DNA from: Kitagawia praeruptora
Taxonomy: Eukaryota; Streptophyta; Magnoliopsida; Apiales; Apiaceae
DNA: 64,000 nucleotides
Assembly: GCA_037693485.1 (NCBI GenBank)
Contig: CM075344.1
Coordinates: 92,291,001-92,355,000, forward strand
Reading direction: 5' to 3'
The translations under genes and the position numbers were made by a program. Each line of letters opens with the position of its first letter. The stretch's first letter is position 1. This document shows positions 1-10,949 of this stretch, one piece after another. The notes beneath the pieces were generated by a model. The model was not told where the DNA came from. It ran no database searches and saw only the letters and a list, made by a program, of their open reading frames with translations.

Positions 1-1589
1 AACCTCTACTGCAGCCCGATTAAAATCCTTTAAATCAGGCTTGCTAGCTTGACACCAATTCACACATCTGCTTTTTTGATGCCACTTGCATCCAACAATG
101 TTGATATCTGCAGAGATAGTCCACATTTTGCTGACTTGCAGCCCATGACTGTTCTTCCAGCGACTCTTGCACATAACGCCAATCGACTGTTCTTCCAGTG
201 GTGTGCCACACAGACCGACACCAAGTTCTGTATCCTCTGAAAAAACACAATTTGATGAAATAGAAGACCTCAGATCTCCCCTTACCATTATCATACTTTT
301 AAGAAATCCATCTGTTCTAGCAATTCCAATCCCAACTCTATCCCATCTAGGAACAAGGGTAGAGTCCTGCACTTTCTCCTCTTCCACATTGCACATGGCC
401 CAGCCACCAACCATGGCCATATCCTGGACATTGAGATTAACATCCCCCTTGCCATCAATAGCAACCGTAGACTTAATCAGATCAGACTCCATTAAATCGA
501 GTTTGCCTCCCAACATTTTAGCATCTTTTACCTTCATTGTTGAATCTACATTTACCTCCAAATCCCCATCTTTCTCATCAAGGTTCGAATTAACCTTCCC
601 CCCCGAAGAACTCATAATAAACAAGTCACTAGGCAAAACATTATGCGTAGTGTTAACGCTCAAGCCCTCATTTCCTCCATCAGTAATAGTAACCATGAAA
701 TTAGTTAAATCAATAGGAGACTCCCCATTAAAACAACCATCATTTACCTTTTTCCTATTAGAGTAGAAGAAATTACCTTCCACCAATTGAACATTCCGAG
801 CACTGCGCATCCTTGCAGCAATCCCAGAAGAGCTATCAATAGACGACCAACTCTTTTTGCTGACCGTTCTCCATTTGCTTGTAGCACTGCCAACCGGCCT
901 ATTGAGACCCTTCCCATCAGCCTTGGTCATATCTTCATAAGTACCAGAATATCCCTTAGAGATATCCACTCTCAATCTTGAGACACACTTTCCAATACCA
1001 CCTACATCAATAGCCAAATGGCCACTGTCCAAACTCCTGGCACTGGATTTAGTCACTACACATCCTGACTCCTTCCTCTGAGACGACACCCCTCTAACAT
1101 TGGGGATCATCGTAACCAACTTTTCCGTAAAGGACACCCTTTTAGGACTCATACTCGATGTCAAACCCTCCTGGGGCTTAGACACACCTCCTAAACGATC
1201 TATAATCAACCTATTGGTACCCACAAGAGGGTAAACAAAAGATCCCCTATCGTCCGATGAAATAGCCCCCGCGAAAGATCCCTCTTTGGGGTGGGTTCCC
1301 TCCGATGGTATCACCGACACCAGGTTCTTCGCAAAAGAAACCCTTTTCAGGCTCGTCATCGAAACCAACCCCTCATGGGCCTTCATCTCATGCTTTTTGA
1401 TATCACTAATCAACTCAATGTTACCAACTAAAGCATCCTTATCCAGTTCACCCTCTTTTGGGATCCATGGGCAACATTTACTCGATTTCCCCGCTCCGAT
1501 GGTATCAATGTCACCAAATTCTTCGCGAAAGAAACCTTTTTCAGACTCGGGCTCGGAACCGGCCCCTCCCGAGTCTGCATCTCATACTT

Positions 1590-3401
1590 TTTTTTTTTTT
1601 TTTTTTGCTAATTAAAATTTTATACCACAGGCAAAAGATTACATCTCTAGGGGCAAACCCCGTGATAAGAAACACATCTACCTAGCGGAACAACAGAGAA
1701 AAAACATCAGTAATGCTAGATTACTAGCAATCAACAACAACAGAATACAAACGTAATAAAAAACTATGCCATGGACATGCCAGAAAGTGTTGCAGCACCG
1801 CAGCAAACAGGACCATATCTCCAATCAGTCTTCAATACTGCAAAAACACTGCAGTCCTCAAAAGGCAGACAAAACCCATCCTGCAACATATCGAGAACAA
1901 CATGGTCACGAAATAAACCAGAGTAGCCACCCCTTGTCGACTTGGACTTGGTCCACCAGGCCTTCAAGCCTTCACCATTAGTGTGCACAGCATCATTGTC
2001 ACAGTCATCCTCAGGCTCCTGCATAGAATGCATTTCAGCCCCATCAGTGAAACCTGTCCCGCTTGAGTGACTAACCCCATTGGTGAACCAACAATCACAG
2101 TGCTGAAGCCCACACCAAGTCGCACATAAGTGGCCATTCAAAAGATAGACACAATCCAAGCCAACAGGCTTCTCTACATCAGCACCAACAAAGCTCAAAC
2201 AACCTCGAACACTTGCCTCCTCGTTAACCAGGAGGATCCCAATGATATGTCCTACCGTAGAATTCCCAAACCTCCAATCATTCAAGCAGTAACTACAATA
2301 ACAACAATTAAAATAAGTGCAACCCCCTGGTTCACACCCAAGTATCCTAAGCATACGCCTCAACATCCTTTCTGTCCCTTCCAGAACACAATCGCTACTC
2401 CTTAAATACTCCAAAGCTTCATCAATGTCCTTTTCTTTCAGCTTGTGACCCACCTCCTCATCCATAACCAACTTCTTTTTTACCTTACTATCATTAACAA
2501 TAGTCATTTCTTGATCAATAAAAACCTGGACATTATCCTTCCACTTCACTGATTTCTTCATAGGTTTGACAACCTCCACATTTAGTGTAGACTTCCTAAG
2601 GCAATCCTTTCGGCAAACCACTAGATTCTCTCTAGGCCAGTCATTTTCACCCAAAATTGGAGAGTCAAGTCCCTTATCCATTAAAGAGGAATTGACTCCC
2701 AAATCCACATTAGCACTAACAGAAATGTCAGTTGCTTCCGATGAATCGGACATTTCATTATTGAAATCTTGAATTTCAACAACCAAATCGTTAAAAGTAA
2801 CTTTCTTCTTGGAGTAGTAGATCTTACCTTCAAACGAGCTACACGTCCTAGAAGCAATCCCAGTTGTGGGAGTGAAGGCCCTCCCCGACACCTCCAGCCC
2901 ATCTATGAGACCAGAAGTACCAGACTCCGTACACTCCGTCTCAAACTTCAATCTCTTAGCCACTTGAAACAAGGGCTTAATCTTCTCCCTTCCAGGAGAG
3001 GAGCCACTCTGTGTACATACCCTGAGCACACCCTTCAGATTATCCTCCAAAGGATACACAGTCACAAGGTTTTCCGAAAAGGAGACCCTCTTCGGACTCC
3101 TAATCGGATTACCCACCGGATGGCAAACTTCAGATCCTCGCGCACGTGGAGGAATCACGGTCACTAGGTTCTCCGAAAAAGAAACCTTCTTCATTAAACT
3201 AATAGATAAAATTATATTTATAAGAAATATTGTGATTTAGGTGGAAGATTGGAAGAGGAAATATGGATTTAGGAAGGATTAATGCGAATTTGGTGGAAAA
3301 AGGGTGTAGAAAAGGCTCAGATTAGATGGCGGCTAGGTTAGGTTGCTAGAGAGAAAACGACTCTCATCCCTTGGTTCCTCCCTCTCAGTATATGGCTTGC
3401 T
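1590..3401 (-). mobile_element. Family X retroposon copy A, full length, 16-bp target duplication
   Basis: Insertion inside X0 bounded by the direct repeat TCTGCATCTCATACTT at 1574-1589 and 3402-3417. The poly-A tail (poly-T on the plus strand, 1590-1606) is followed inward by the family tail (complement of TTAATTAGC, then the GGGG-loop-CCCC hairpin). The 5' leader ends with the GAGAGTCG block near 3365, with about 35 extra bases of unrelated sequence before the target repeat. Length is 1.8 kb with one intact ORF. Poly-A and variable target duplication indicate target-primed reverse transcription by an enzyme supplied in trans. Confidence 0.88.
1764..3194 (-). CDS. Family X protein, copy A, 476 aa, KRVSF repeats and DWRYGPVCC C-terminus
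   Basis: Intact ORF from an ATG after the shared leader to a stop about 160 bases before the poly-A. Residues 1-50 hold two K-[KR]-V-S-F-S-E-N-L-V-T-V repeats. Around residue 125 a block G-I-A-S-R ... E-G-K-I-Y-Y-S leads into K-K-V-T-F, and near residue 215 is K-S-V-K-W, giving four RVxF-like motifs. The middle is acidic; a cysteine cluster (C-x4-C-x4-CC-x-C-x2-C) follows near residue 290. Then comes W-T-K-S-K-S-T-R-G-G, shared with copy F, and the C-terminal D-W-R-Y-G-P-V-C-C, shared with B and E. No known enzyme domain is visible. A 476-codon ORF in sense orientation is unlikely by chance, but whether it is translated is unknown. Confidence 0.65.
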   Translation of the reverse strand: MKKVSFSENLVTVIPPRARGSEVCHPVGNPIRSPKRVSFSENLVTVYPLEDNLKGVLRVCTQSGSSPGREKIKPLFQVAKRLKFETECTESGTSGLIDGLEVSGRAFTPTTGIASRTCSSFEGKIYYSKKKVTFNDLVVEIQDFNNEMSDSSEATDISVSANVDLGVNSSLMDKGLDSPILGENDWPRENLVVCRKDCLRKSTLNVEVVKPMKKSVKWKDNVQVFIDQEMTIVNDSKVKKKLVMDEEVGHKLKEKDIDEALEYLRSSDCVLEGTERMLRRMLRILGCEPGGCTYFNCCYCSYCLNDWRFGNSTVGHIIGILLVNEEASVRGCLSFVGADVEKPVGLDCVYLLNGHLCATWCGLQHCDCWFTNGVSHSSGTGFTDGAEMHSMQEPEDDCDNDAVHTNGEGLKAWWTKSKSTRGGYSGLFRDHVVLDMLQDGFCLPFEDCSVFAVLKTDWRYGPVCCGAATLSGMSMA

Positions 3402-3674
3402 TCTGCATCTCATACTTGCAGTCATCGTTCTTATCATTGTTACCCACAAAGGGGTAGACACTTGATCTCTCAGATTCCAACAACGAGTCATCCAGAAAGG
3501 AAACCCTTTTCCGAGACATTTGAGCGAACAAAAAACAAAGAAGAGAAATTTAGGTGAGTAAGAAGAGAGAGAGATGGATTCAGGAAGGCTGGTTTAGATC
3601 TAGTGAAGAAAGTGTTTAGATTTTAGAGAGAGAAAGAAGAGAGAAGCTAGAGAGAAAAAAGACCGACTCTCATT

Positions 3675-4160
3675 TTAGATTCCTGTGTCACGGATTTGCA
3701 GCTCTTGCCATGCTCTAGGTCGCATTGCAGGTGCTTGACCTGTTACTACTCGTCACTGGGTTCCTAAAGTGGTTGCTGCTAATCCTTCTGATGATGTTGG
3801 TACTTCTGTTCCTCTTGTTGCAACTTTTGTCCCTCTTGTTACTAATGCCACCACTGATGATAAATCTCCATTAGAAAACTCCACTGGCCCCAGTTAAATC
3901 TCCTTCTGTCCCAGTGGTCACCCCTGCAGGTAAGTCTGAATATGATTGGCAAGAAGTACCAAAGAAGAGATCATTTAGTCCTGCCTATGATGCTTACTCT
4001 GATGAGTCTCCGGTCCCTCTTAATACCTTTAAGAACCTGGCTCAAGTGGATGAAATTGATGCTAAGAGAGTTGCTATGTCTACTCTATCCAAATCGCAGC
4101 TTAAAAAACTTAAAAAGGCTTCTCAGAAATTGGGGGTTACTCCCCAACTACCCTCTTAAT
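3675..4160 (+). pseudogene. LINE ORF1 C-terminal part (zinc-knuckle region and linker), broken
   Basis: The first readable piece encodes C-S-S-C-H-A-L-G-R, a degenerate CCHC zinc knuckle (CxxC...GH...C) typical of the ORF1 protein of plant LINEs. It is followed by H-W-V-P-K and a linker, then D-W-Q-E-V-P-K-K-R and a lysine-rich end (S-K-S-Q-L-K-K-L-K-K-A) with a stop just before the endonuclease ATG at 4164. In-frame stops lie in the knuckle and near 3897. In the family, ORF1 binds the element RNA. The N-terminal half would be left of the window or destroyed by X0. Confidence 0.6.
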
Positions 4161-4163
4161 CTT

Positions 4164-4688
4164 ATGATTGTAGATATCTGCTCCTTTAACATTAGGGGTC
4201 TTAACAACAAGAAGACCTTTGTTAAGGATTTTTTGACTATAAATAAACCAAGCATAGTGGCTTTGCTGGAAACTCATGTAAAGAAAGAGTCCTCACCTTT
4301 TATTTCTTCTTCTCTATGTTCGAGGTACAGTTGGTACTTTAATTACAATCATCATCACAATGGTCGAATATGGCTAGGAGTTGACCTTACTATATAGAAT
4401 GTTACTGTTCTGCATGATTTTGCTCAACATATTACTATAACTGCTAGGAGGTGTGCAACGGGTGAAGTGGTTATTCTATCCTTTATTTATGGTTTCAATA
4501 CGGCAGTGGAAAGACAAAGACTGTGGGATGATCTCTTGTCAATAAAAGATAGATTTGTGGGTGCTAATGGGGTATGGTGTCTTACGGGTGATTTTAACAT
4601 TTGCTTGGGTCCTCAAGAAACTAGTACTGGGGCACGCTGGAATTCAGGTATGATGGATTTTCATAACTTCATTTCTCAAGCAGGTCTT
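4164..4688 (+). pseudogene. LINE endonuclease domain (APE type), 5' part of the EN-RT ORF
   Basis: Translation from the ATG at 4164 gives the exonuclease/endonuclease/phosphatase fold signatures of plant LINEs: S-F-N-I-R-G-L-N at the start, L-L-E-T-H-V about 35 residues later (metal-binding Glu), a Y-G-F-N ... R-L-W-D-D-L stretch, and G-D-F-N-I-C-L-G. The enzyme would nick the T-rich target strand to prime reverse transcription. One in-frame TAG lies at 4395-4397. Copy B interrupts after S-Q-A-G-L, and the frame resumes at 7193 with A-D-L-R-C-S-G, the expected continuation. Confidence 0.85.
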
Positions 4689-7179
4689 TTTTTTTTTTTT
4701 TTTTGCTAATTAAGATTTTATACCACAGGCAAAAGATTACATCTCTAGGGGCATACCCCGCGATAAGTAACACAACTACCTAGCGGAACAACAGAGAAAA
4801 TACCATCAATAATGCTAGGTAACTAGCAATCAACAACAACAGATAACAAACGCAATAAAAAACTATGCCATGGACATGCTAGAAAACGCTGCAACACCGC
4901 AGCAAACAGGACCGTATCTCCAATCAGACTTCAATGCTGCAAAAACACTGAAATACATTCCAAGCATCAATTGGCTCTTGCGGCCCCTGCTCATCAGATC
5001 GGCTACCCTCCTGTACCGTCCCTCTTGCTTAAGTCGCACAAACTGCACCCAAGATGGGTCCTCTTTCCTGGACAGTAGGGCACTGTCCCAAATCCTCATT
5101 TCAAGATCCCACCAGCTGTTAAACAAGTATATGCATCCACCACACATGGTGACCCCCTCAACATGGCAAACCCAATTTCCAACCGACCTCACAAGAGGCA
5201 AGCCATCAACCACCTGTAACAAGTAAACTACATTCAAAAACATGTATTCAAACACCATCCAAGAATTCGCAGTCCAAGCATCTTTTATGCAACAGCAGAA
5301 GAAAGAAAGAATATGCCAACTTGGCTTCAATCCACCCTCTGTACAGCCATCAAACTGAATGGTATCAAACGCATTGACCACACAATCCCTTACAGGACCA
5401 GTGATTTTTCCAGTCATTATTCCAGCAACAAGAGGTGAGACCCTTGAGACAATATGCCTGCGACATATGGTAAAAGGTTCATAGCAGAATTTGTTTAACA
5501 TCACGGCTACCTGGGCCGAGCCCGCATCATCAACAACATCAATAACAATAGCATTCAGCAAGACACACATTTTACAATTCAACCCACCACACTCCGTGGT
5601 AGCCATATAAGCATCAACGCTCTCATTAACAATTGGGCTTTTAGGAGCAGCCATACACACCAAAATCCTCAAGTCACATTTCTGATCAGCTTTCATTGAA
5701 ACAAAACAATAATCACCCGATTCACAGGTAGCACTATTACCAGCCTTGCAATTCCACACGATTGAAGACTCAACATGTGTTCCAGTTTGCATACCATTAT
5801 TATGACAAATAATGCACGCATCCTTCATGTTAAACTGGTAGCACCTCATCATGCACCCAACAGACCTCATTCCAAGGTATATCCCCTTTTTGAAAACAGA
5901 AACAGGGACCATCCCTGGTACCGTACCCCATGGGACCTCTAAACACATGGCAGTTTGACAATTGAGGGAAGAGTGGAGCTCACCCCTGCACATCTTTGAA
6001 GGGACATCAAGCTTGCTAATAAAATACCCAAGCTTCCAGCCCCCACCATCCTGCTCCAAGGCCAAAGTCGCAGTACCAACCCCAACATCAGAAGTCCGGG
6101 CCAATTTGTCGAACATTTGGACGACTACATCCAGTCCTCCCGGTAAGACAACATGGTTTAAATCTGCACCATTATTACAAAGCAATGTGTTACCAGGAGA
6201 GGTGTACACACACTTTGAATATCTCAGCGACATACCAACAAACTGTTGGCATCCAATTCCGAAAAAATTCCCATAGAGATTCCAATCGAAAGATTCCTCC
6301 AATCCACCATCAATGGTGATAGCAGCCCTGCCAATACCTTGTACTATTGATTGTACAAAGACACCCACGCTGTCATCCCACGTAACAGATTCAAGAAAAA
6401 TAAAAGAGTTGCGCTCTTCGTCATCAAACTTTCCCTCACCAACCTGCTGCATCATTTCGTCAAACACATGGCAGGCATTCTTGACTTTACTTTCATCCAA
6501 GCAAAAGCCACATGCCATCTCCGAAACAGAAGAGAGACTCTCCATAGAGCATAGATCCCCATACTGAATGTGCCCATCAGAACAAGCAACATGACTATCA
6601 TGAGCATAGGTAAACAACCCCCTCAATCTCTTGACAAAAGAGGCTTCCAATACCGAGACCTCTTTGCGATTCTCACACCTAAATTGGTGTAAAGAACCTC
6701 CGACCAAGGAGATTAACTCTAGAAGCTCCCCTTGAACTAAAACAACTAGAACCAGAAAGAAGTTCTCAAGAAGAACGAAGATCCAGAGCACATCGCCGGA
6801 CCAAGCATCTGGAGCAGATAACTCGTGAGATTTCAAAAAGACGAAATCTCTTCTGTCAGACAAAGACGAAAGGAAATCGATGATGCCAAGCGTCAACACC
6901 GATTCCTCAAGAAGAAGCCCATCAAGAATTAAAAACATAATAAAATCGAAAATAGAAGAAAATATATAACTATAAGAAATATAGTGTTTTAGGTGGAAGA
7001 TTAGGAGATGAAGGTGAATTTAGGAAGGCTATAGTGTAGATTTGATGGAGAAATGGTGTAGATTAATGGCAGATTTCTGTGGCGGCTATTAGGGTTAGGA
7101 GAGAGAACGGAGGACTCTCATTTGAAAAAGCAGTCCGCTGTGACAGGCCTACCCCCACGATACTTTTCCAAAAAAAAAT
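4689..7179 (-). mobile_element. Family X retroposon copy B, full length, 13-bp target duplication
   Basis: Inserted in the LINE endonuclease coding region. The target repeat TCAAGCAGGTCTT is at 4676-4688 and 7180-7192. Poly-T runs to 4704, followed by the complement of the family tail (TTAATTAGC, hairpin) and, at the other end, the GAGAGTC leader near 7120. About 60 further bases of unrelated sequence separate the leader from the target repeat. Length is 2.5 kb, longer than copy A because its ORF is longer. Confidence 0.88.
4863..6938 (-). CDS. Family X protein, copy B, 691 aa, unrecognised body with DWRYGPVCC C-terminus
   Basis: Intact 691-codon ORF on the sense strand of copy B, starting at the ATG after the leader and ending about 160 bases before the poly-A. 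Residues 50-80 are strongly hydrophobic (W-I-F-V-L-L ... L-V-L-V-V-L-V), a possible membrane segment. The rest is rich in Cys, Val, Met and Gly, with several paired cysteines (for example C-I-I-C-H and C-K-M-C). The last 30 residues (S-V-F-A-A-L-K-S-D-W-R-Y-G-P-V-C-C) align with copies A and E. No enzyme motif or known family was recognised, and outside the C-terminus I see no clear similarity to the other X proteins. Confidence 0.55.
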   Translation of the reverse strand: MFLILDGLLLEESVLTLGIIDFLSSLSDRRDFVFLKSHELSAPDAWSGDVLWIFVLLENFFLVLVVLVQGELLELISLVGGSLHQFRCENRKEVSVLEASFVKRLRGLFTYAHDSHVACSDGHIQYGDLCSMESLSSVSEMACGFCLDESKVKNACHVFDEMMQQVGEGKFDDEERNSFIFLESVTWDDSVGVFVQSIVQGIGRAAITIDGGLEESFDWNLYGNFFGIGCQQFVGMSLRYSKCVYTSPGNTLLCNNGADLNHVVLPGGLDVVVQMFDKLARTSDVGVGTATLALEQDGGGWKLGYFISKLDVPSKMCRGELHSSLNCQTAMCLEVPWGTVPGMVPVSVFKKGIYLGMRSVGCMMRCYQFNMKDACIICHNNGMQTGTHVESSIVWNCKAGNSATCESGDYCFVSMKADQKCDLRILVCMAAPKSPIVNESVDAYMATTECGGLNCKMCVLLNAIVIDVVDDAGSAQVAVMLNKFCYEPFTICRRHIVSRVSPLVAGIMTGKITGPVRDCVVNAFDTIQFDGCTEGGLKPSWHILSFFCCCIKDAWTANSWMVFEYMFLNVVYLLQVVDGLPLVRSVGNWVCHVEGVTMCGGCIYLFNSWWDLEMRIWDSALLSRKEDPSWVQFVRLKQEGRYRRVADLMSRGRKSQLMLGMYFSVFAALKSDWRYGPVCCGVAAFSSMSMA

Positions 7180-8856
7180 TCAAGCAGGTCTTGCTGATTT
7201 AAGGTGTTCAGGTCCGCTGTTTACGTAGTGGGATAACAACATTCTCTCTCCCAATTATAAAAAACTAGATCCATGTTTAGTTAATGGTGGTTGGTTGGGC
7301 AGTTTTGGCTTGTCTCAAGCCCGAATTCTTAATCGGGGTTTGTCTGACCATTGTCCTATAACAATTTCCCTAGGTATTGAAGTGGAAAAGATATGCAGGC
7401 CGTTTCAATTTTTTAACCACCTAATTGATCATCCTTCATTTCTAGATAAGGTTCGTAATGCTTGGGTAGACAATGTCCTGGGTAAACCTTGGTATGTGCT
7501 TACCTCTAAGCTTAAGAGAGTAAAGGCTGCAATGAGACGTCTAAATCATGCTATTGGTAACTTGTCTTCTTTGGTCAAAGATGCCCGTGATGCTCTTAGT
7601 ATTTTTCAAGCCTCGCTCCCGACTATGCCCTCTCCAGCTCAGCTTGTTGAGGAAGAAAAAAATCATCAAAGATTATAGGCATGCTCTTGCCCAGGAGGAA
7701 TCCCTCTTTAAGCAAAAATCTCGTGTAACATGGTTGAAAAGTGGTGATTCTAATAACAAATTCTTTTTTAATGCTTGCCGCAACAGATGGAATCTTAACA
7801 AAATTCTCTCCTTGAATGATGATTATGGCAACGTTCACACGTCTCATACTAGTATCTCAAATACGGCTGTGAATTTTTTCTCTTCTCTATTGGGTCAGTC
7901 TGCTACTGTTGAATCAATCCCTGATGATATAGTCTTGCCCCAACTTTAGCTAGTGTCTGTGATGAGCTTACTGCCCCTTTCACTAATCTTGATGTGTGGA
8001 ATGCAATCAAATCTATGCCCAGTAATAAATGCCCTGGGCCAGATGGGTTTACAGCTGAATTCTTCAAGGCTACTTGGAGCATTACAGGGCCTGACGTTTG
8101 TAAAGGTGTGCTTTTCTATTTTAATTCTTTGAAGCTCCCTCGTATTGTGAATTCTACTGCATTGGCTCTGGTCCCTAAGCAACTCCCAGCCACGGTGATG
8201 TCTAATTTTCGCCCCATTGCTTGCTATAACCTGCTTTATAAGTGTATTACAAAAATGCTTTCATTGCGTTTGAAAAAGGTTATGCCTTCACTAATTTCCC
8301 CCTCACAGTCTGCATTCATTCCTAAGAGACTGATTGGTGATAATATTCTCCTTGCTCAAGCCCTCTTCAAGAACTACCATCTTAGTAGTGGGCAGCCCCG
8401 TTGTGCTTTCAAATTGGATATAAAAAAGGCATTTGATACTCTTAACTGACAGTTTCTTGCTAGTGCTCTACATCGTATGGGTTTCCCTAGCCTTTTCATT
8501 GATTGGGTTATGACATGCCTTCGAACTTGCATGATCTCAGTTAAAGTTAATGGATCTCTTGAGGGCTACTTTAAGGCTAGTTCTGGGTTGCGACAAGGGG
8601 ACCCCATGTCCCCATACCTCTTTGTTCTTGCGATGGAAGTTCTTTCTGCATGTCTTAAGAAAGAGGAGGATAATTCTGAGTTTAAGTATCATTATCAAAC
8701 AAAAAGCCTGGCCATTACCCATTTATTTTTTGTTGACGATGTGCTGCTTTTTTGTCATGGTGACAAAGTCTCTGTAGATCTGCTTCTCAAGGGTGTTCAT
8801 GATTTTAGTGCTTGCTCGGGTTTGAATATTAATAAAGATAAAAGTCTGATTTTTTT
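7180..8856 (+). pseudogene. LINE reverse transcriptase, central part, with frameshift and stops
   Basis: Continuation of the endonuclease ORF. After the linker comes G-L-S-D-H-C-P-I, ending the EN domain, then W-L-K-S-G-D-S-N-N-K-F-F, the plant-LINE motif upstream of RT. RT motifs follow: C-P-G-P-D-G-F, N-F-R-P-I-A, Q-S-A-F-I-P-K-R, D-I-K-K-A-F-D, G-L-R-Q-G-D-P-M-S-P-Y-L-F, and the catalytic F-V-D-D near 8730 (family consensus F/YADD). Defects are an in-frame TAG near 7228, a frameshift near 7660, a stop at 7947-7949, and TGA in place of the Trp codon after D-T-L-N at 8447. Copy C is inserted at the T-run after D-K-S-L. Confidence 0.9.
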
Positions 8857-10949
8857 AAAAAAAAAAAATAGACGTAAATGAGAGTCGTATTCTCTCTGAC
8901 CTCTCTCTAACCTCTCTCTAAAATCCCTAAATTTCTTCTAGCCGCCATGTTTTTTCAGCCCAATCTACACCTTCAATCCATTAGATCTAAATTTCTCCTT
9001 CCTAAATCCACCTTCCCCTTCCTTATCTCTCACCCTCAACCCAAGAATTCCTTTAATTTTGTCCGTTTTTTGGTGAGGTCTTGGCAGTTCGGTTCTGTGG
9101 ATCTAGAGAATGGACCATTAGTGTTCCATTCTTCTCTGACAAATAGCATCACTCTCGGAGTGGTTTATGCTATGGAGGCCTTGGGAGATGGCTTGATCTG
9201 CGATCGGAATGGTTTTGACATGTTAGCGCCTACTTTGTTTGAAGATGTGAAAGATGCGGACTCGTTTGCTGGGGGTCTCTGGTTGATTACTTTTAGTATT
9301 CAATCAAGTTTTCTTATGGCTGTGTCTAATGAACGCCATATGTTCGCTAATATGACTTTGCGATTGATTCCGGAATTCTTGGACTTTCGATCTAATGATA
9401 TGTTGGTTTTCTTGATTTCTGGGTTGAAGGGCTACCCTTGTCTGTTGCGAGATGCTTCACTAAGGTCGCTTATTGAAGGAGAGTTCTTAGTACTTAGTCG
9501 CGACATTTTTTCTGTTGAGACTTTGTATGGAGGAATCGTTCATGTTGAGAGCTTGCTTAGCTCTAGTAGATCTTTCAATCGACATATGGAAGGTGATGCT
9601 TCTATGGGAAAGTCGGAAGATGAGAACCACGCGTGCGAGGGTCATCTTATTCGATTCATGGGCACTTTTGTTGTTAATCGCACACAGATGGAAGGGGAAA
9701 CCCTTATGACATTGAAGATATCTGATAAAAGGTCTCGGAGATGGGATTCATCGGAAGCGTTTTCTCCGAATGGGATGGTAAACTATGGTATCATAATTGA
9801 AGAACGAAGCATTGTAAATGATGGCTTAGTGCCTGCTGAAATGTCTAAAAGAGTGGATACGCAGGACCTCGTTGAGACTTTCGTTGAGATGAGGTTGTGT
9901 ATGGTATTGCTGGATGTTATAACTTGGGATGTTATCCCAGACTCTGGAGGTTCTGACTTTTTGTTACATGTTGGGGTCATTGACAATGATCAGCTCGTAT
10001 GGGTAGATTTGGGTCATGATACTCGGTTTATTGGAGTTAATGTGAGGCTCGTTGCTGCTTCCTGCAAGGAGAAGTATCATTATGAGAATTGTTATTCCGA
10101 GCTGACTATCACTGTAAAGATAGATGACACTACGCCATAAATGGGCTATCGTTACATCTTTTTCATGGATGTTGCTAGAATATGTTACCTTAGTATGTTA
10201 CTTTGAACCTAATATAACATTTTGTTTTTTTGTGTTACCTTAGCCACAAACGTGATGTTACCTTAGGTTTAAAGTGTTGGATGTTAGCAACATACATAAT
10301 ATGTTACCTTAGATCATTAATAAACTCAATTTTTAATTTTTTAACCAAAAAATTGTTTAATTATTTAAAAATCCCAGGTACCTTTAAAATATTTCATTTT
10401 TATTTTCCATATAAATGAGTTATTATTTTTAAATATTAAGAGTGTTTATTTATTAATTTTTTCAATTTCTATTTATTATTAAATGTTAAATGTACAATTT
10501 TTTTTAAAATAAAAATTCATAAATATTTTGGAATAATCTATATAATACTATTTTATGCAATACAAGGTATATTTGGTTAGTATGTTGATTGGTTAACGCC
10601 TTCCAAAAAAATTGTTAACACATTTCTAAAAAAAACAAGTTAAAAAATTATATAAAAAAATTAATTTTTTTATTGTAAATAACAAAATTTACCAATATGA
10701 CACAAAAATATATTTTAAAAAATTTAAAAAAATATGTTAAAATTATATTTACCATGAAATCAATTCGTTTTAATAAAAATTAAGAGTTTAATAAATTAAT
10801 GAGTTACTATTTATAAAAATTAAGATATTTATTTATTAATATTTCAAATTCTCTTTATTTTATTAAATTTAAAATGTAATTTTTAAAAACATTTATAGAA
10901 ATTCTTTCAAAAGAAAATACAGAAATATGAAATAGCTAGGCACAATTAC

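Larger units (their letters stand above)
1..3519 (-). pseudogene. X0 ORF, interrupted and frameshifted, with four KRVSF-type repeats
   Basis: Reading leftwards from an ATG at 3519, then past the copy A insertion from 1589 to 1. The protein carries four copies of a repeat of the form S-x-K-[KR]-V-S-F followed by about eight residues and I-P, near 3505, 1535, 1345 and 1140. Two repeats are followed by a V-Y-P-[FL]-V-G block. Farther on is a G-I-A-A-R ... V-E-G-N-F-F-Y-S block also seen in copies A and F. At least one frameshift (about 1450) breaks it. No reverse transcriptase, protease or other known enzyme motif was recognised. Function unknown; the KRVSF motif matches the RVxF docking consensus for protein phosphatase 1, which is only a hypothesis here. 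Confidence 0.6.
1..3674 (-). mobile_element. Family X retroposon copy X0 (3' end outside window)
   Basis: Minus-strand copy of the RT-less retroposon family that recurs throughout the window. Its 5' leader reads inward from about 3674 (complement of CGACTCTCATT, then purine-rich leader complement) and is shared with copies A, B, C, D and F. Copy A (1590-3401) is inserted in it. The 3' tail lies left of position 1. LINE sequence begins directly to its right, so X0 probably sits in the LINE's ORF1. The exact 5' boundary is uncertain by about 10 bases because only one target-site copy is in the window. Confidence 0.75.

Noticed and set aside
167..766. 199-codon plus-strand ORF
   Set aside because: Antisense to the X0 coding region, whose minus-strand translation carries the EGK block seen in A and F. 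Its Ser/Pro/Leu-rich composition is typical of a shadow frame.
2769..3167. 132-codon plus-strand ORF
   Set aside because: Antisense to the intact copy A ORF; no own homology or leader.
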